Below, in pieces: positions 1 through 9,853 of a stretch of 64,000 nt of DNA. The DNA comes from Patescibacteria group bacterium UBA6220 (GTDB taxonomy: Bacteria; Patescibacteriota; Minisyncoccia; Minisyncoccales; Minisyncoccaceae): the NCBI GenBank assembly GCA_002421745.1, contig DISC01000004.1, positions 103,969 through 167,968 of the forward strand, in the 5' to 3' direction. The notes under the pieces are model-generated. The model did not search any database and was not told where the DNA came from. It was given only the letters and a program-made list of their open reading frames with translations. Position numbers and translations under genes: made by a program. The first letter of the stretch is position 1. The number at the start of each line of letters is the position of its first letter.

Positions 1-886
1 TTTGCAAAGTTCTTTTAATAACAGCTGAATTATATTCAATGTCTCCACCCTCAGAACTGCTATTTTTATTTGACAATAAATCAAGTGGTGGATATTTATA
101 TTCTTGATTTTCCATTTTTCTCTCTTCAAAACCTTTTTGTGATTTTTTTATTTCCATTACTGGAGCATCCATTGATTCTTTGGGTTTTCTAAAATCAAGC
201 GATTGCAATTTATCTTTAGCTTCTTGTTTTACCTTTTCTAACAAAGGTGTTTCTTTTTTTTGTTCTTTTGTTTTTTCTTTTTCCTCCTCTTCGTCTTCTT
301 CCTCAAAATATTCTTCTCTCATTTCAGCTAATTTCTTTAAAAACGGATCAATAATAATCAACAATGAAATAGAAGTAGCCAAAACAAAAACAGAAAAAGT
401 TACCCAAAAATCAAAACCTCTAAATAGCGGCCAAGCAACCAAATAACCCAACCAACCGCCAGGACCTGTATGATTCCAAATAAAAGTTTGTTTTAAATCA
501 ATTGCAGATTTTAATTCACCTAAAGCAAAAATGCCAGTAGAACCCAACAAAAAAACCAATCCAGCTAACAGTAAAGAATTTTTTAATTCTTTAAAAGATT
601 CATCGTTTTGAATAAAAACAATTCCCATCAAAATAAGCGCAACGGGAATAATAAAAATAACATTACCAACAATCAAGCTTAAAAAATGCTTTAATCCTTC
701 CCCTACTACTCCAGCAGCATTAGTAAAAGAAAATATAATTGTAATAGCCAAAAGAAAAGAAACTCCCACCCAAAGATATCTCTGCGTTTTTTCAGAAAGA
801 GCAATAAGAGGAATTTTTTCTTCTTGATCTAACTTTACTCTTTTTTTATTTTTAGAATTAAGGGGTCTGCCTCTCTTTTTTTTCAT
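1..886 (-). CDS. ftsK: DNA translocase FtsK, N-terminal part (runs off window)
   Basis: The minus strand is open from an ATG at 886 to the window edge, about 295 codons. The protein starts with a basic segment (MKKKRGRPLNSKNKKR), then has about four hydrophobic helices (residues ~38-170), then a very acidic Glu-rich linker, then the KYPPLDLL motif. That motif marks the start of the alpha domain in FtsK/SpoIIIE translocases. The family pumps chromosomal DNA through the closing division septum. The RecA-like motor and gamma domains lie outside the window. The family call is firm because membrane domain, acidic linker and PPLDLL motif appear in the expected order; nothing can be said about the C-terminus. 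Confidence 0.9.
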   Translation of the reverse strand, partial: MKKKRGRPLNSKNKKRVKLDQEEKIPLIALSEKTQRYLWVGVSFLLAITIIFSFTNAAGVVGEGLKHFLSLIVGNVIFIIPVALILMGIVFIQNDESFKELKNSLLLAGLVFLLGSTGIFALGELKSAIDLKQTFIWNHTGPGGWLGYLVAWPLFRGFDFWVTFSVFVLATSISLLIIIDPFLKKLAEMREEYFEEEDEEEEKEKTKEQKKETPLLEKVKQEAKDKLQSLDFRKPKESMDAPVMEIKKSQKGFEERKMENQEYKYPPLDLLSNKNSSSEGGDIEYNSAVIKRTLQ

Positions 887-961
887 AAGAAAATTAAACT
901 AAAACAAAAAATGTCTTTTTATTATGTGTTTATTTTATCATAAAAATAATAAATGGCAAAA

Positions 962-987
962 TAAAAAAAAGCAGGCTCTTGCCCGCT
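962..987 (-). terminator. Rho-independent terminator after rpoC
   Basis: On the minus strand, AGCGGGC and GCCTGCT pair across an AAGA loop with one G-U pair. Eight U follow. The structure lies 18 nt past the rpoC stop and separates rpoBC from ftsK. Confidence 0.85.
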
Positions 988-1005
988 CTTTTTATTCTTG
1001 GTTTC

Positions 1006-4000
1006 TTACTTTAAAGCTTTTTTGTTAACTCGTAATCCAGTACCAATTGGAACTAGTTTACCAATTATCACATTTTCTTTTAATCCTCTTAAAAGGTCTT
1101 CTTCTCCTCTTAAGGAAGACTCGATCAATACGCGAGATGTTTCTTGGAAAGAAGCAGCTGATAAGAAACTATCTGTGTTTAGAGCCACCTTTGTTACTCC
1201 CAAAATTACTTCTTCAGCATCAATAGGAACCTTTCCATCTTTTACTAATTGCTCATTTTCTTCAAGCATAAGTGCTTTGCTGATAATTTCTTCAAAGCTA
1301 TAGATGCTATCGCCTGGATCTTTAATTCTTACTCTAGAAAACATTTGCCTAACAATTATTTCGACGTGCTTTTCGTTAATAGAAACACCCTGAGAAACAT
1401 AAACTCGTTGAATTTCTTCGGTAATATATTTTTGAGTAGCAGCTTGCCCCATTAATTTGGTTAACTTTTTCAAATCAAGAGATCCAGCACATAGTGATTG
1501 TCCTTTTTTCACTATGTCTTCTTTTTTTACCAAAATTTCAATATTAAGAGGAATTTTATACTCAATAACCTCTTCTTCTTTTTTCTTAGAATCCAATGTT
1601 TCGATTTTAATAATTCCTGTTTTGTCATCAATGTCAACTACTTTTCCATCTTTCAAAGCCATTTCAGCTTCACCTTTAGGAGTCCTTCTTTCAAACAACT
1701 CTTCAATTCTAGGTAAACCTCTAGTAATATCTGCTTCGCCAGCTACACCTCCAGTATGGAAGGTTCTCATAGTTAGCTGTGTTCCCGGCTCACCAATAGC
1801 CTGAGCTGCGACAACTCCTACAGCTTCACCGATATCAATCATTTTTTTCCATCCAAGGTCTAAGCCATAACATTTTTGACAAATTCCACGCTTGCACTTG
1901 CAAGTCAAAGGAGATCTTACTTTTACTGTTTCAATATGTAATTCTTTTATTATTTGAGCAGTTTTTAAATCAATAACATCACCTTTTTTAACAATAGTTT
2001 CTTTGGTTTCGGGATTAACCACTTTCTCCAAAGTAATACGTCCAAAAATCTTATGCACAAAATCTTGATTAATTTCTTCTGCTTCTTTCCTAGACATTAC
2101 CAAACCTTCATCATCTCCACAATCTTCCTCAAAAACAATTACATCGTGAGCAACATCAACCAATCTTCTAGTTAGATAACCGGAAGTGGATGTTCGAAGA
2201 GCAGTATCAGCTGTACCTTTTCTGGCACCATGAGTAGAAATAAAATATTCCAACACATCAAAACCTTCTTTGTAAGAATTTCTAATAGCCAATTCGATAA
2301 TACGTCCAGCTGGATTTGCCACCAAACCTTTCATACCACACATCTGTACAGGCTGAGACCAAGATCCACGAGAACCAGAATCAACAATTGAAAAAACTGG
2401 ACTCTGATTACTGATTGACTTGGGAACCAATTTTTCTATTTCATTTTTAACTTTTTTCCAAACTTCAATAACTTGATTAGCTTTTTCATCTTTTGATAAA
2501 AGTCCTTTTTCGTAATAATCCTGAATTACTTTTATTTTCTTTTCCGCTTCTTCGATTAATTGAGGTTTTTCTTTTGGCACAGTTAAGTCATCCATTCCCC
2601 AAGTAATTCCAGATTTAGTAGCATATTTAAATCCAAGCTCTTTAATATTATCTAGAGTTTCCGCTGCTTTATTTCCATAAGCATCAACAATATAGTTAAT
2701 CATTTTTTTGATAGTTTTGGAATCCATCAATTCATTTTGAAATTCAAAATCTTCAGGCAAAACTTCATTAAAAATAATTCTACCAACACTGGTCTCAACA
2801 AAAACATCTTCCATTCTTACTTTAATCAAAGCTTTAAGATCAATAACTTTAAGATTATAAGCAATTAAAGCATCTTCAGTTGAAGCAAAAACCTTGCCTT
2901 CTCCCAATAATCCAGGAACAATTTTTGTAAGATAATAACATCCCAAAACAATATCCTTAGTTGGAATCATAATCGGATCTCCAGTAGAAGGTTTTAATAA
3001 GTTAACACTAGACAACATTCTGGTCCTAGCTTCCTCTTGAGCTTCGTCTGATAAAGGTAAATGAATAGCCATTTGATCTCCGTCAAAATCAGCATTAAAA
3101 GCAGTACAAACCAAAGGATGCAACCGAATAGCTTCTCCTTCAATCAAAATTGGCTTAAAAGCTTGCACACCTAAACGGTGCAAAGTTGGAGCTCTGTTTA
3201 ATAATACTAATTTTTCTTTTACTACTTCTTCTAAAGATTCCCAAATATCATCAGTTTCTTCTTCGATTAAGCGAGTGGCACCTCTTACATTAAAAGCTAA
3301 TTCTTTTTCTAGTAATTTTTTAATAACAAACGGTTTGAATAATTCCAAAGCCATTTTTTTTGGTACACCACATTGATCTAATTTTAAATTAGGACCAACC
3401 ACAATTACGCTTCTACCAGAATAATCAACCCTTTTTCCTAAAAGATTTTGTCTAAACCTACCCTGCTTTCCTTGCAACATATCTGCCAAACTCTTTAATA
3501 GTCTGCGGCCACCAGTACTAGCTTGAGTAGTGGTTCCCTTTCTCATCTTATTATCAATCAAAGCATCTACTGCTTCTTGCAACATTCTTTTTTCGTTTCG
3601 AACAATTACGTCCGGTGCTCCGATTTCCAATAAATATTTTAAACGATTGTTTCGATTGATTACTCTTCGGTATAAATCATTTAGATCAGACGAAGCATAA
3701 CGGCCTCCATCCAATTGAACCATAGGTCTTAAATCTGGTGGCAAAACCGGTAAAACTTGAATAAACATCCACTCTGGTCTTACTCCTGACTGTTTCAATT
3801 CTTGCAACAATTTCATTCTTCTAAGAATGGATTTTTTTTCTTCAACTGATTTTTTTGTTTCTAGCTGTGTTTTGATTTTTAAAATTTCCTTACCCAAATC
3901 CATTGATTCAAAAATCTCTTTTAATACTTCTGCGCCAGTGCCAGCTTCAAAAACTTCTCCATACTTTAAAGACAATTCATGAAATTCCAATTCAGATAAA

Positions 4001-4614
4001 ACTTGCATCGGTTTTAAAGAGGCAATTTCTTGCTTAGCTTTATCCTTGGCATTTTTTAATTCATCCAAAGCCTCTTCTAGTTTTTTTTCTTTTACTTTCT
4101 CTGAATCAGTAGAATTTTTTATATTATTCTTTATGTCTTTTGTTTTTATTTTAAATTCCTCTTCTATCTCTTCTGAGATTTTTTCTTTCAAAGGTTCATT
4201 AACATTAGTAATAATATATGAAATAAAATAAACAACTTCTTCCACTTTGTGAATTGCTAAGCCTAAAGCAATACCAATTCTGGAAGGCATTCCTTTTAAA
4301 AACCAAATATGCGAAACTGGAGCAGCTAATTTGATGTGCCCCATTCTTTCGCGCCTAACTGAAGATTTTGTAACTTCAACCCCACAACGATCACAAATAA
4401 TACCTTTGTATCTAATTCTTTTGTATTTACCACAAAAACATTCATAATCTTTAGTGGGACCAAAAATCTTTTCACAAAACAAACCATCTTTTTCCGGTCT
4501 TTGTGTTCTGTAATTTATGGTTTCCGGCTTAGTGATTTCACCGCAAGACCAATTCAAAATCTCTTCAGGAGAAGCGAGTTTGATTTTAAGGGATTCTAAG
4601 TTAGAGACAAACAT
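1006..4614 (-). CDS. rpoC: DNA-directed RNA polymerase subunit beta'
   Basis: This is the catalytic large subunit of RNA polymerase, 1202 aa, shorter than E. coli beta' (1407 aa) and without the large lineage-specific insertions. The N-terminal zinc ribbon has Cys59, Cys61, Cys74 and Cys77. The active-site motif NADFDGDQM lies at about residues 507-515, with the three Asp that hold the catalytic magnesium. The second zinc site ([11 protein letters not shown]) is near residue 900. The bridge helix/trigger-loop region ([19 protein letters not shown]) is intact. It follows rpoB after 81 nt of AT-rich DNA, the usual rpoBC order, and ends at a clear terminator. Confidence 0.98.
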   Translation of the reverse strand: MFVSNLESLKIKLASPEEILNWSCGEITKPETINYRTQRPEKDGLFCEKIFGPTKDYECFCGKYKRIRYKGIICDRCGVEVTKSSVRRERMGHIKLAAPVSHIWFLKGMPSRIGIALGLAIHKVEEVVYFISYIITNVNEPLKEKISEEIEEEFKIKTKDIKNNIKNSTDSEKVKEKKLEEALDELKNAKDKAKQEIASLKPMQVLSELEFHELSLKYGEVFEAGTGAEVLKEIFESMDLGKEILKIKTQLETKKSVEEKKSILRRMKLLQELKQSGVRPEWMFIQVLPVLPPDLRPMVQLDGGRYASSDLNDLYRRVINRNNRLKYLLEIGAPDVIVRNEKRMLQEAVDALIDNKMRKGTTTQASTGGRRLLKSLADMLQGKQGRFRQNLLGKRVDYSGRSVIVVGPNLKLDQCGVPKKMALELFKPFVIKKLLEKELAFNVRGATRLIEEETDDIWESLEEVVKEKLVLLNRAPTLHRLGVQAFKPILIEGEAIRLHPLVCTAFNADFDGDQMAIHLPLSDEAQEEARTRMLSSVNLLKPSTGDPIMIPTKDIVLGCYYLTKIVPGLLGEGKVFASTEDALIAYNLKVIDLKALIKVRMEDVFVETSVGRIIFNEVLPEDFEFQNELMDSKTIKKMINYIVDAYGNKAAETLDNIKELGFKYATKSGITWGMDDLTVPKEKPQLIEEAEKKIKVIQDYYEKGLLSKDEKANQVIEVWKKVKNEIEKLVPKSISNQSPVFSIVDSGSRGSWSQPVQMCGMKGLVANPAGRIIELAIRNSYKEGFDVLEYFISTHGARKGTADTALRTSTSGYLTRRLVDVAHDVIVFEEDCGDDEGLVMSRKEAEEINQDFVHKIFGRITLEKVVNPETKETIVKKGDVIDLKTAQIIKELHIETVKVRSPLTCKCKRGICQKCYGLDLGWKKMIDIGEAVGVVAAQAIGEPGTQLTMRTFHTGGVAGEADITRGLPRIEELFERRTPKGEAEMALKDGKVVDIDDKTGIIKIETLDSKKKEEEVIEYKIPLNIEILVKKEDIVKKGQSLCAGSLDLKKLTKLMGQAATQKYITEEIQRVYVSQGVSINEKHVEIIVRQMFSRVRIKDPGDSIYSFEEIISKALMLEENEQLVKDGKVPIDAEEVILGVTKVALNTDSFLSAASFQETSRVLIESSLRGEEDLLRGLKENVIIGKLVPIGTGLRVNKKALK

Positions 4615-4695
4615 ATTTTTATAATTTTAGGCTTATGATTATTGAGAAATAGTTACAATGATTTTAATAATTTTTTTTACTATTATGTTAAATTA

Positions 4696-7600
4696 TTAAG
4701 AGATGTCTGGTTCTTCTTCTATTATTTTTCCTTTAATAATTACATTTAAAGAAAGCGCTTTTAGTTCGGCTAATAACAAGTTAAACGAAGCTGGAATGTT
4801 TGGATTTTTAATCTTTTCACCCTTCAAAATAGCTTCGTAAGTAGCAGCACGACCCAAAACATCATCTGATTTTATCGTTAACATTTCTTGCAAAGTAAAG
4901 GCTGCGCCATAACCTTCCAATGCCCAAACTTCCATCTCACCAAATCTCTGTCCTCCAAATTGAGCTTTTCCTCCTAATGGCTGTTGAGTAATTAGCGAGT
5001 AAGGACCGATAGAACGCATATGGATTTTGTCTTCCACCATGTGTCCTAATTTCATCATATAAATATAACCAACTGTAATTTGTTCTGGAAAAGCTTCTCC
5101 AGTTTCAGGATCAAATAAAGTTAACTTTCCATTTTCAGGATAACCAGCTTTTTTTAATTCTTCTTTTATAGCTGACTCATTTGCTCCAGAAAGAGCTGGA
5201 GTAGCTGACAAATATCCAAGCTTATTAACAGCCAAACCAAAATGAGTTTCTAAAATTTGCCCCAAATTCATTCTACTGGCCACAGATAAAGGATTTAAAA
5301 CAATATCAACTGGAGTTCCGTCTTCCAAAAATGGCATTTCTTCAGCTGGTAAAATTTTAGCAATAATACCCTTGTTACCGTGACGTCCAGCTAATTTATC
5401 TCCGACCTGAACTTTTCTAACTTCAGAAATTCTTACTCTAATTCTTTTGATAACGCCTGGCTCCAAACTATATCCTTCGCTTCTAGCAAACACTCTAACA
5501 TCAGTTACGCGACCCCTCTTGCCGTGCTCCAATCGCATAGAAGTATCTTTTACTTCTTTGGCTTTTTCACCAAAAATAGCTCTCAACAATCTTTCTTCCG
5601 CACTCAAATCAGCCTCACCTTTAGGTGAAATTTTACCAACTAAAATATCGTTTGGTCCGACCTCAGCCCCAATCCTAACTACTCCCTCTTCGTCTAAATC
5701 TTTTAATTTGTCTTCTCCCACGTTTGGAATATCTGATGTGGTAATCTCAGGCCCAAGTTTTGTTTCTCTAACGTCGCAGAAAAAATCTTCAATATGAACC
5801 GAAGTAAATACGTCTTCTTTAACAATTCTTTCAGATAAAACAATTGCATCTTCAAAAGTGTTACCTCTCCAAGAAATAAATGACACCAAAAGATTTCGAC
5901 CCAAAGCCAATTTTCCATCTGCAATAGAGCCACCCTCGATCAAGGGATCACCTTTTTTAACCATTTCATTTAATTCAACTACCGGTCTTTGATGAAAACA
6001 AGTATATTGATTAGTTCTATCAAAAATTCTAACTGGATAAGAAGTGGTACCTGATTCGCTTTTTATTTTTACTTCTGTGGCATCCACTTTAATAATTTTT
6101 CCTGCTTCTTCTGCTACAATTAATTGCCCTGAATCTCTAGCCACAAAAGATTCCATACCAGTACCAACTAAAGGTGCTTCTGGATTTACCAAAGGTACAG
6201 CTTGTCTTTGCATATTGGAACCCATCTGAGCTCTATTAGCATCATCATTTTGTAAAAAAGGAATTAAAGAAGTAGAAACAGAAATAAATTGCTGAGGAGA
6301 AACATCTACATAATCAATCGCGCTGCTTTCAATTTCACCAGATTCACCCTTAATTCTCGCTTCCACTCGTTCTTCTATTATTTTATTGTTTTCATCTAAT
6401 TTTACGCTAGCTGGAGCAATATTATATCTTTCTTCGGCAGTTGCATCTAAGTAATACAGTTCTTTTGTAACTCTTTTGTTTTCCACTTTGTAATATGGAG
6501 TTTCTAAAAATCCATAAGGATTTAATCTAGCATACAAAGATAAGTGCGTTACTAAGCCCACGTTCGGACCTTCTGGAGTTTGAATTGGACAAATTCTACC
6601 ATAGTGAGAAGGTTGCACATCTCTTACATCAAAACCAGCTCTTTCTCTAGTTAAACCACCAGGACCAGTAGCAGTTAATCGTCTCTTGTGTTCTAATTCT
6701 GATAATGGATTTGTGTTATCCATAAATTGAGAAAATTGACTAGCAGTAAAGAATTGCGTAACTTGAGCAGAAAACGGCCTTGGATTAATCAATTGCATAG
6801 GAGAAATATTTTCAAAATCCAAAATAGACATCCTATCTTTGATAATTCTCGACATTCTAGCAATACCGATTCTTAGCTTATTAGATAATAATTCTGATAA
6901 AGTTCTTACTCTTCTATTGCCCAAATGATCGATTTGATCAGGAATAGAGTATGGATCTTTGTTTAATCGAATAATTTCCTTCATTACCGCAACTACGTCT
7001 TCAATCATTAAGATTCTATCTTCTTTGGTGATTTCTCTTGCTTTCTTTGGCATTAATTCTGGAATTCTAGACCATAGCTTCCAACGTCCAACCTTGCTAA
7101 GATCATATCTATCAAAATTAAAAAACATATTAAAGATAAGCTCTCTAGCTGAATCAGGATTAACCATTTCTCCAGATCTTAATCTTTGATAAATTTCAAG
7201 CAACGCCTCTTCTTGATTATTGGCTAAATCTTTTTTAAGAGTTTCTTCAATATAGCTTACTTCACCGTTATCTACAGTAGAAAACATTTCTTTAATGTCG
7301 TCATTACTATATCCGCCCAAAGCTTTTAATAAAGTAGTGGCTGGAACCTTTCTTTTTCTATCTATTTTTACAGAAATAACATTAGTACCTTCGGTTTCCA
7401 ATTCTAACCAAGAACCTCTATTGGGAATAAGCTTTGCTCCAAAACATCTTTTACCGCGGTTAATGCTCAAAGGAAAGAAAACTCCAGGAGACCTGATTAA
7501 TTGAGAAATTACTACTCTTTCTACTCCATTCAAAACAAAAGTCCCCCTTTCTGTTAAAAGAGGAAAATTACCAAAAAATATTTCTTGCTCTTGACTTCTT

Positions 7601-7890
7601 TTTGTTTTGAGATTAGTTAGCTTTGTCCTTACTCTAAGAGGAGCAACAAAAGAATCATTATTTTCTTTAGCTTCATAGCCTGATGGATAATTTGGATTAC
7701 CAAGCTTATAATCTAAAAAATGAAGCTCAAATTCTTTACCGGTATAGTCCCTAATAGGAGACACCTCGATGAAAAGATCCCTTAGTTCCTCTTCCCAAAA
7801 TTGCCTACCACTTTCTTGTTGCAAGAAAATTAAGCTGGGCAATGGATAGGAAATTTTACTTTTTGCAAAATCTTTGATTTTAGTTTTCAT
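4696..7890 (-). CDS. rpoB: DNA-directed RNA polymerase subunit beta
   Basis: The beta subunit of RNA polymerase. I chose the ATG at 7890 (MKTKIKDF, 1064 aa) because the 14-codon upstream extension starts at a TTG and has no family similarity. The rifampicin-pocket region (SQFSQFMDNTNPLSE through HKRRLTATGPGG) is at roughly residues 380-410. The C-terminal clamp-connecting region (QQPLGGKAQFGGQRFGEMEV) is intact. It differs from E. coli in the rifampicin pocket, with Phe at 511, Thr at 531 and Thr at 533 (E. coli numbering). A consensus-like -35 element and a leader hairpin lie upstream. Confidence 0.97.
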   Translation of the reverse strand: MKTKIKDFAKSKISYPLPSLIFLQQESGRQFWEEELRDLFIEVSPIRDYTGKEFELHFLDYKLGNPNYPSGYEAKENNDSFVAPLRVRTKLTNLKTKRSQEQEIFFGNFPLLTERGTFVLNGVERVVISQLIRSPGVFFPLSINRGKRCFGAKLIPNRGSWLELETEGTNVISVKIDRKRKVPATTLLKALGGYSNDDIKEMFSTVDNGEVSYIEETLKKDLANNQEEALLEIYQRLRSGEMVNPDSARELIFNMFFNFDRYDLSKVGRWKLWSRIPELMPKKAREITKEDRILMIEDVVAVMKEIIRLNKDPYSIPDQIDHLGNRRVRTLSELLSNKLRIGIARMSRIIKDRMSILDFENISPMQLINPRPFSAQVTQFFTASQFSQFMDNTNPLSELEHKRRLTATGPGGLTRERAGFDVRDVQPSHYGRICPIQTPEGPNVGLVTHLSLYARLNPYGFLETPYYKVENKRVTKELYYLDATAEERYNIAPASVKLDENNKIIEERVEARIKGESGEIESSAIDYVDVSPQQFISVSTSLIPFLQNDDANRAQMGSNMQRQAVPLVNPEAPLVGTGMESFVARDSGQLIVAEEAGKIIKVDATEVKIKSESGTTSYPVRIFDRTNQYTCFHQRPVVELNEMVKKGDPLIEGGSIADGKLALGRNLLVSFISWRGNTFEDAIVLSERIVKEDVFTSVHIEDFFCDVRETKLGPEITTSDIPNVGEDKLKDLDEEGVVRIGAEVGPNDILVGKISPKGEADLSAEERLLRAIFGEKAKEVKDTSMRLEHGKRGRVTDVRVFARSEGYSLEPGVIKRIRVRISEVRKVQVGDKLAGRHGNKGIIAKILPAEEMPFLEDGTPVDIVLNPLSVASRMNLGQILETHFGLAVNKLGYLSATPALSGANESAIKEELKKAGYPENGKLTLFDPETGEAFPEQITVGYIYMMKLGHMVEDKIHMRSIGPYSLITQQPLGGKAQFGGQRFGEMEVWALEGYGAAFTLQEMLTIKSDDVLGRAATYEAILKGEKIKNPNIPASFNLLLAELKALSLNVIIKGKIIEEEPDIS

Positions 7891-7920
7891 AGGCAAATTG
7901 GGGTTTATTAGAAAACAAAT

Positions 7921-7947
7921 TGGGTATTCCAAATGGAAAAATACCCA
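7921..7947 (-). promoter_or_regulatory. rpoB: Hairpin in the rpoB 5' leader
   Basis: On the minus strand TGGGTATT pairs perfectly with AATACCCA 11 nt away, and the interior can add CCA/TGG. The structure ends 30 nt before the chosen rpoB ATG. It has no U-run, so it is not a classical terminator. A regulatory or stabilising role for the leader is inference. Confidence 0.45.
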
Positions 7948-8045
7948 TGGCTATTTATTTTTGGGTCTTATTTACAAAATTAAAAAAAAGTGGGGAAATT
8001 AGAAATCAATTTAGGAAATTTAATTTATATTTCAAAATTATTACT

Positions 8046-8074
8046 ACCTTATCAACAAACCATAAAGTTGTCAA
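8046..8074 (-). promoter_or_regulatory. Candidate rpoBC promoter
   Basis: On the minus strand there is a perfect -35 TTGACA (8069-8074), a 17-nt spacer and a weaker -10 TAAGGT (8046-8051). This implies an rpoB leader of about 150 nt containing the hairpin at 7921-7947. Confidence 0.4.
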
Positions 8075-8084
8075 GAGATAGCAC

Positions 8085-8114
8085 AAAAAAGCAAGAATAA
8101 GCCTTCTTCTTGCT
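8085..8114 (-). terminator. Rho-independent terminator
   Basis: On the minus strand AGCAAGAA and TTCTTGCT form a perfect 8-bp stem with a 9-nt loop, followed by a U-run. It lies 31 nt past the stop of the small gene at 8146 and just upstream of the rpoB promoter. Confidence 0.8.
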
Positions 8115-8145
8115 CAAATATTATGGATTTTAATTATATTTATAT

Positions 8146-8352
8146 TTAACTACAATATTTTTTAATTCTCTCCCCTGCCTCTTCGTCTTCCAGGTCCAAA
8201 AAATAAATCATTAACAACTTTTTAAATAAAGCTTTTCTATCATCTGAATCCATATCTGGAATTTTTGAAATTAAAATATTTTTCTTTTCTTCGTTAATAT
8301 TTAAAGACTCAATAAAAGCTTTTAAATTTCCGGTATAAAGTATTTCGTTCAT
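8146..8352 (-). CDS. Small hypothetical protein
   Basis: About 68 aa from the ATG at 8352 (MNEILYTGNLKAF). A longer reading from 8376 would overlap the upstream gene by 14 nt and is less likely. The protein is mostly helical and charged, with a leucine-rich middle (ALFKKLLMIYFLDLED) and no membrane segment or known motif. It sits 10 nt after the 476-aa gene and is followed by a good terminator, so it is probably the last gene of that operon. Function unknown. Confidence 0.6.
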   Translation of the reverse strand: MNEILYTGNLKAFIESLNINEEKKNILISKIPDMDSDDRKALFKKLLMIYFLDLEDEEAGERIKKYCS

Positions 8353-8362
8353 ATGATTAGTT

Positions 8363-9793
8363 TTATTTATCTTCAAATAAACTTTCTAATTCTTGGCTGT
8401 CTAAAATTTGATCAAGTGTCATTGTTTTTTCTTGATTGTCTATATCTGGCTTTTTAGAAGATTTTGAAGCTGATTTTATAGCCTCATCAACAATGCTCTC
8501 TTTTATTAAAGTACTATCAAATTTTAAAAATTCAGATAACACATACATATCGACTTGTTTTTCTCTGCTTTTCTCTTGTTCTGCATAGCCACTTTCCAAT
8601 TCTTGCTTTATTCGATCATCTAGCATTTTTGCCACCTCCTTTTCAACAGCTTTTTGATCATAAGAACCAAAAAAATTAGGAATAATTTCTTTTACTATTT
8701 CCTCTTTCTCATTTTTATAAATAATTTTTCCCCTTTTTAATCCTCCGCGGACAATTTCTCTTTTCCAACCATAATTATCAATCAAAACTTTGCTTAATTG
8801 TTCTGGATTACCATGCTCATTCATTATAAAGTCTAATTTTTCTTTAATGGCATCCTCTGAAATAGAATCTTTTAAGGTTTTTGAAGGAAATACTTTTTCT
8901 CCTTCTTGTTTTAAATTGCGACTAGTTAAATTTTCAATTAATTTGGTCCCCATATTTACCAAATCTTTTTGTCTTATTTTAGAAGAAAGACTTTTTTCCG
9001 ATTCTGGAATTGAGTTTTGCTCAGCAACTATTCTTTTAATTTCATTAATCAATTTCATATAACCAATAATACTTGGTTCTGTTTTTTGAGCCTCATTATT
9101 TAATTTTCCGTAGCGCTCAAATTCTTTCATTAAATCCTGATTTTTAAGAACCTCCTTTATTCCTCGTTGCTCATTAAAAATTTTAGTGACTAAAGCACTA
9201 TCTGCGCCTTCCAAATAAACTCCCTTTTTTGAAAGAATTTCTTTGTTCTTTTGATACCACCACCTTTCTGCTTTCAACCTAGCGTCATGTATTTGATTTA
9301 TTAATTCCGATCTTACGTCTTTCCTTAAACTAGCGTCCAGTTCAAACCTGCTATCATTTTTTTCTTTAAAAATATTTTCCGAAAGATCATCTCGAGGAAT
9401 TTTAAATTTATCAAACAAATCCTCGAAACTATTAATTTCCTCTTCTTGATCCCCTTCTTGATCTTTTTTCTGATCTTCTTCTTTTTCCTGCTTTTGCTCT
9501 CGAAACTCATTCTTTTCTTTTTCAGTTTTTTCTTTCTTTTTTTTCTCAGCCTTTTCTTTTTTGCCTACAATCTCTTCTTGCTTATCGCTACTCTTGCCTT
9601 CTTTTAATTCAAAATCGCCATAATCTTTATATTCTGGAATCAAATCATGTTTTTTTTCTGGTTTTTCTTCTTCAGAGTCATACTCATTATAGTCCTTATA
9701 TTCTGGAAGAAAATCGTCTTCTTTTTTATTTGTATCCAATTCTTGTGGCTCAAGATCTTTTTCTGGAATATTTTCAGGTGTTTTTTTTGCCAT
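8363..9793 (-). CDS. Highly charged coiled-coil protein, unknown function
   Basis: 476 aa, not recognised. The first ~150 residues are extremely rich in Lys and Glu. They contain a direct repeat of the motif PEYKDY (about residues 30-35 and 53-58), spaced by acidic sequence. The rest is predicted helical, without signal peptide, membrane helix or Cys. It lies 60 nt downstream of the VirD4-like ATPase gene on the same strand. That position suggests, but does not show, a role as cytoplasmic partner or substrate of that machine. Composition is compatible with a scaffold or DNA-associated coiled coil. Confidence 0.7.
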   Translation of the reverse strand: MAKKTPENIPEKDLEPQELDTNKKEDDFLPEYKDYNEYDSEEEKPEKKHDLIPEYKDYGDFELKEGKSSDKQEEIVGKKEKAEKKKKEKTEKEKNEFREQKQEKEEDQKKDQEGDQEEEINSFEDLFDKFKIPRDDLSENIFKEKNDSRFELDASLRKDVRSELINQIHDARLKAERWWYQKNKEILSKKGVYLEGADSALVTKIFNEQRGIKEVLKNQDLMKEFERYGKLNNEAQKTEPSIIGYMKLINEIKRIVAEQNSIPESEKSLSSKIRQKDLVNMGTKLIENLTSRNLKQEGEKVFPSKTLKDSISEDAIKEKLDFIMNEHGNPEQLSKVLIDNYGWKREIVRGGLKRGKIIYKNEKEEIVKEIIPNFFGSYDQKAVEKEVAKMLDDRIKQELESGYAEQEKSREKQVDMYVLSEFLKFDSTLIKESIVDEAIKSASKSSKKPDIDNQEKTMTLDQILDSQELESLFEDK

Positions 9794-9853
9794 AATTTTA
9801 TATTAAATTAATTCCTTAAAATAATTATAAGATACCATTGATTTAAAATCAAC

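Noticed and set aside
5447..5797. 116-aa plus-strand frame inside rpoB
   Set aside because: Antisense shadow of a highly conserved gene; Ser/Pro-rich composition typical of antisense reading in AT-rich DNA.
7891..7932. Longer rpoB N-terminus from a TTG at 7932
   Set aside because: The extra 14 residues have no beta-subunit similarity, and the reading runs into a leader hairpin; the ATG at 7890 fits the family.
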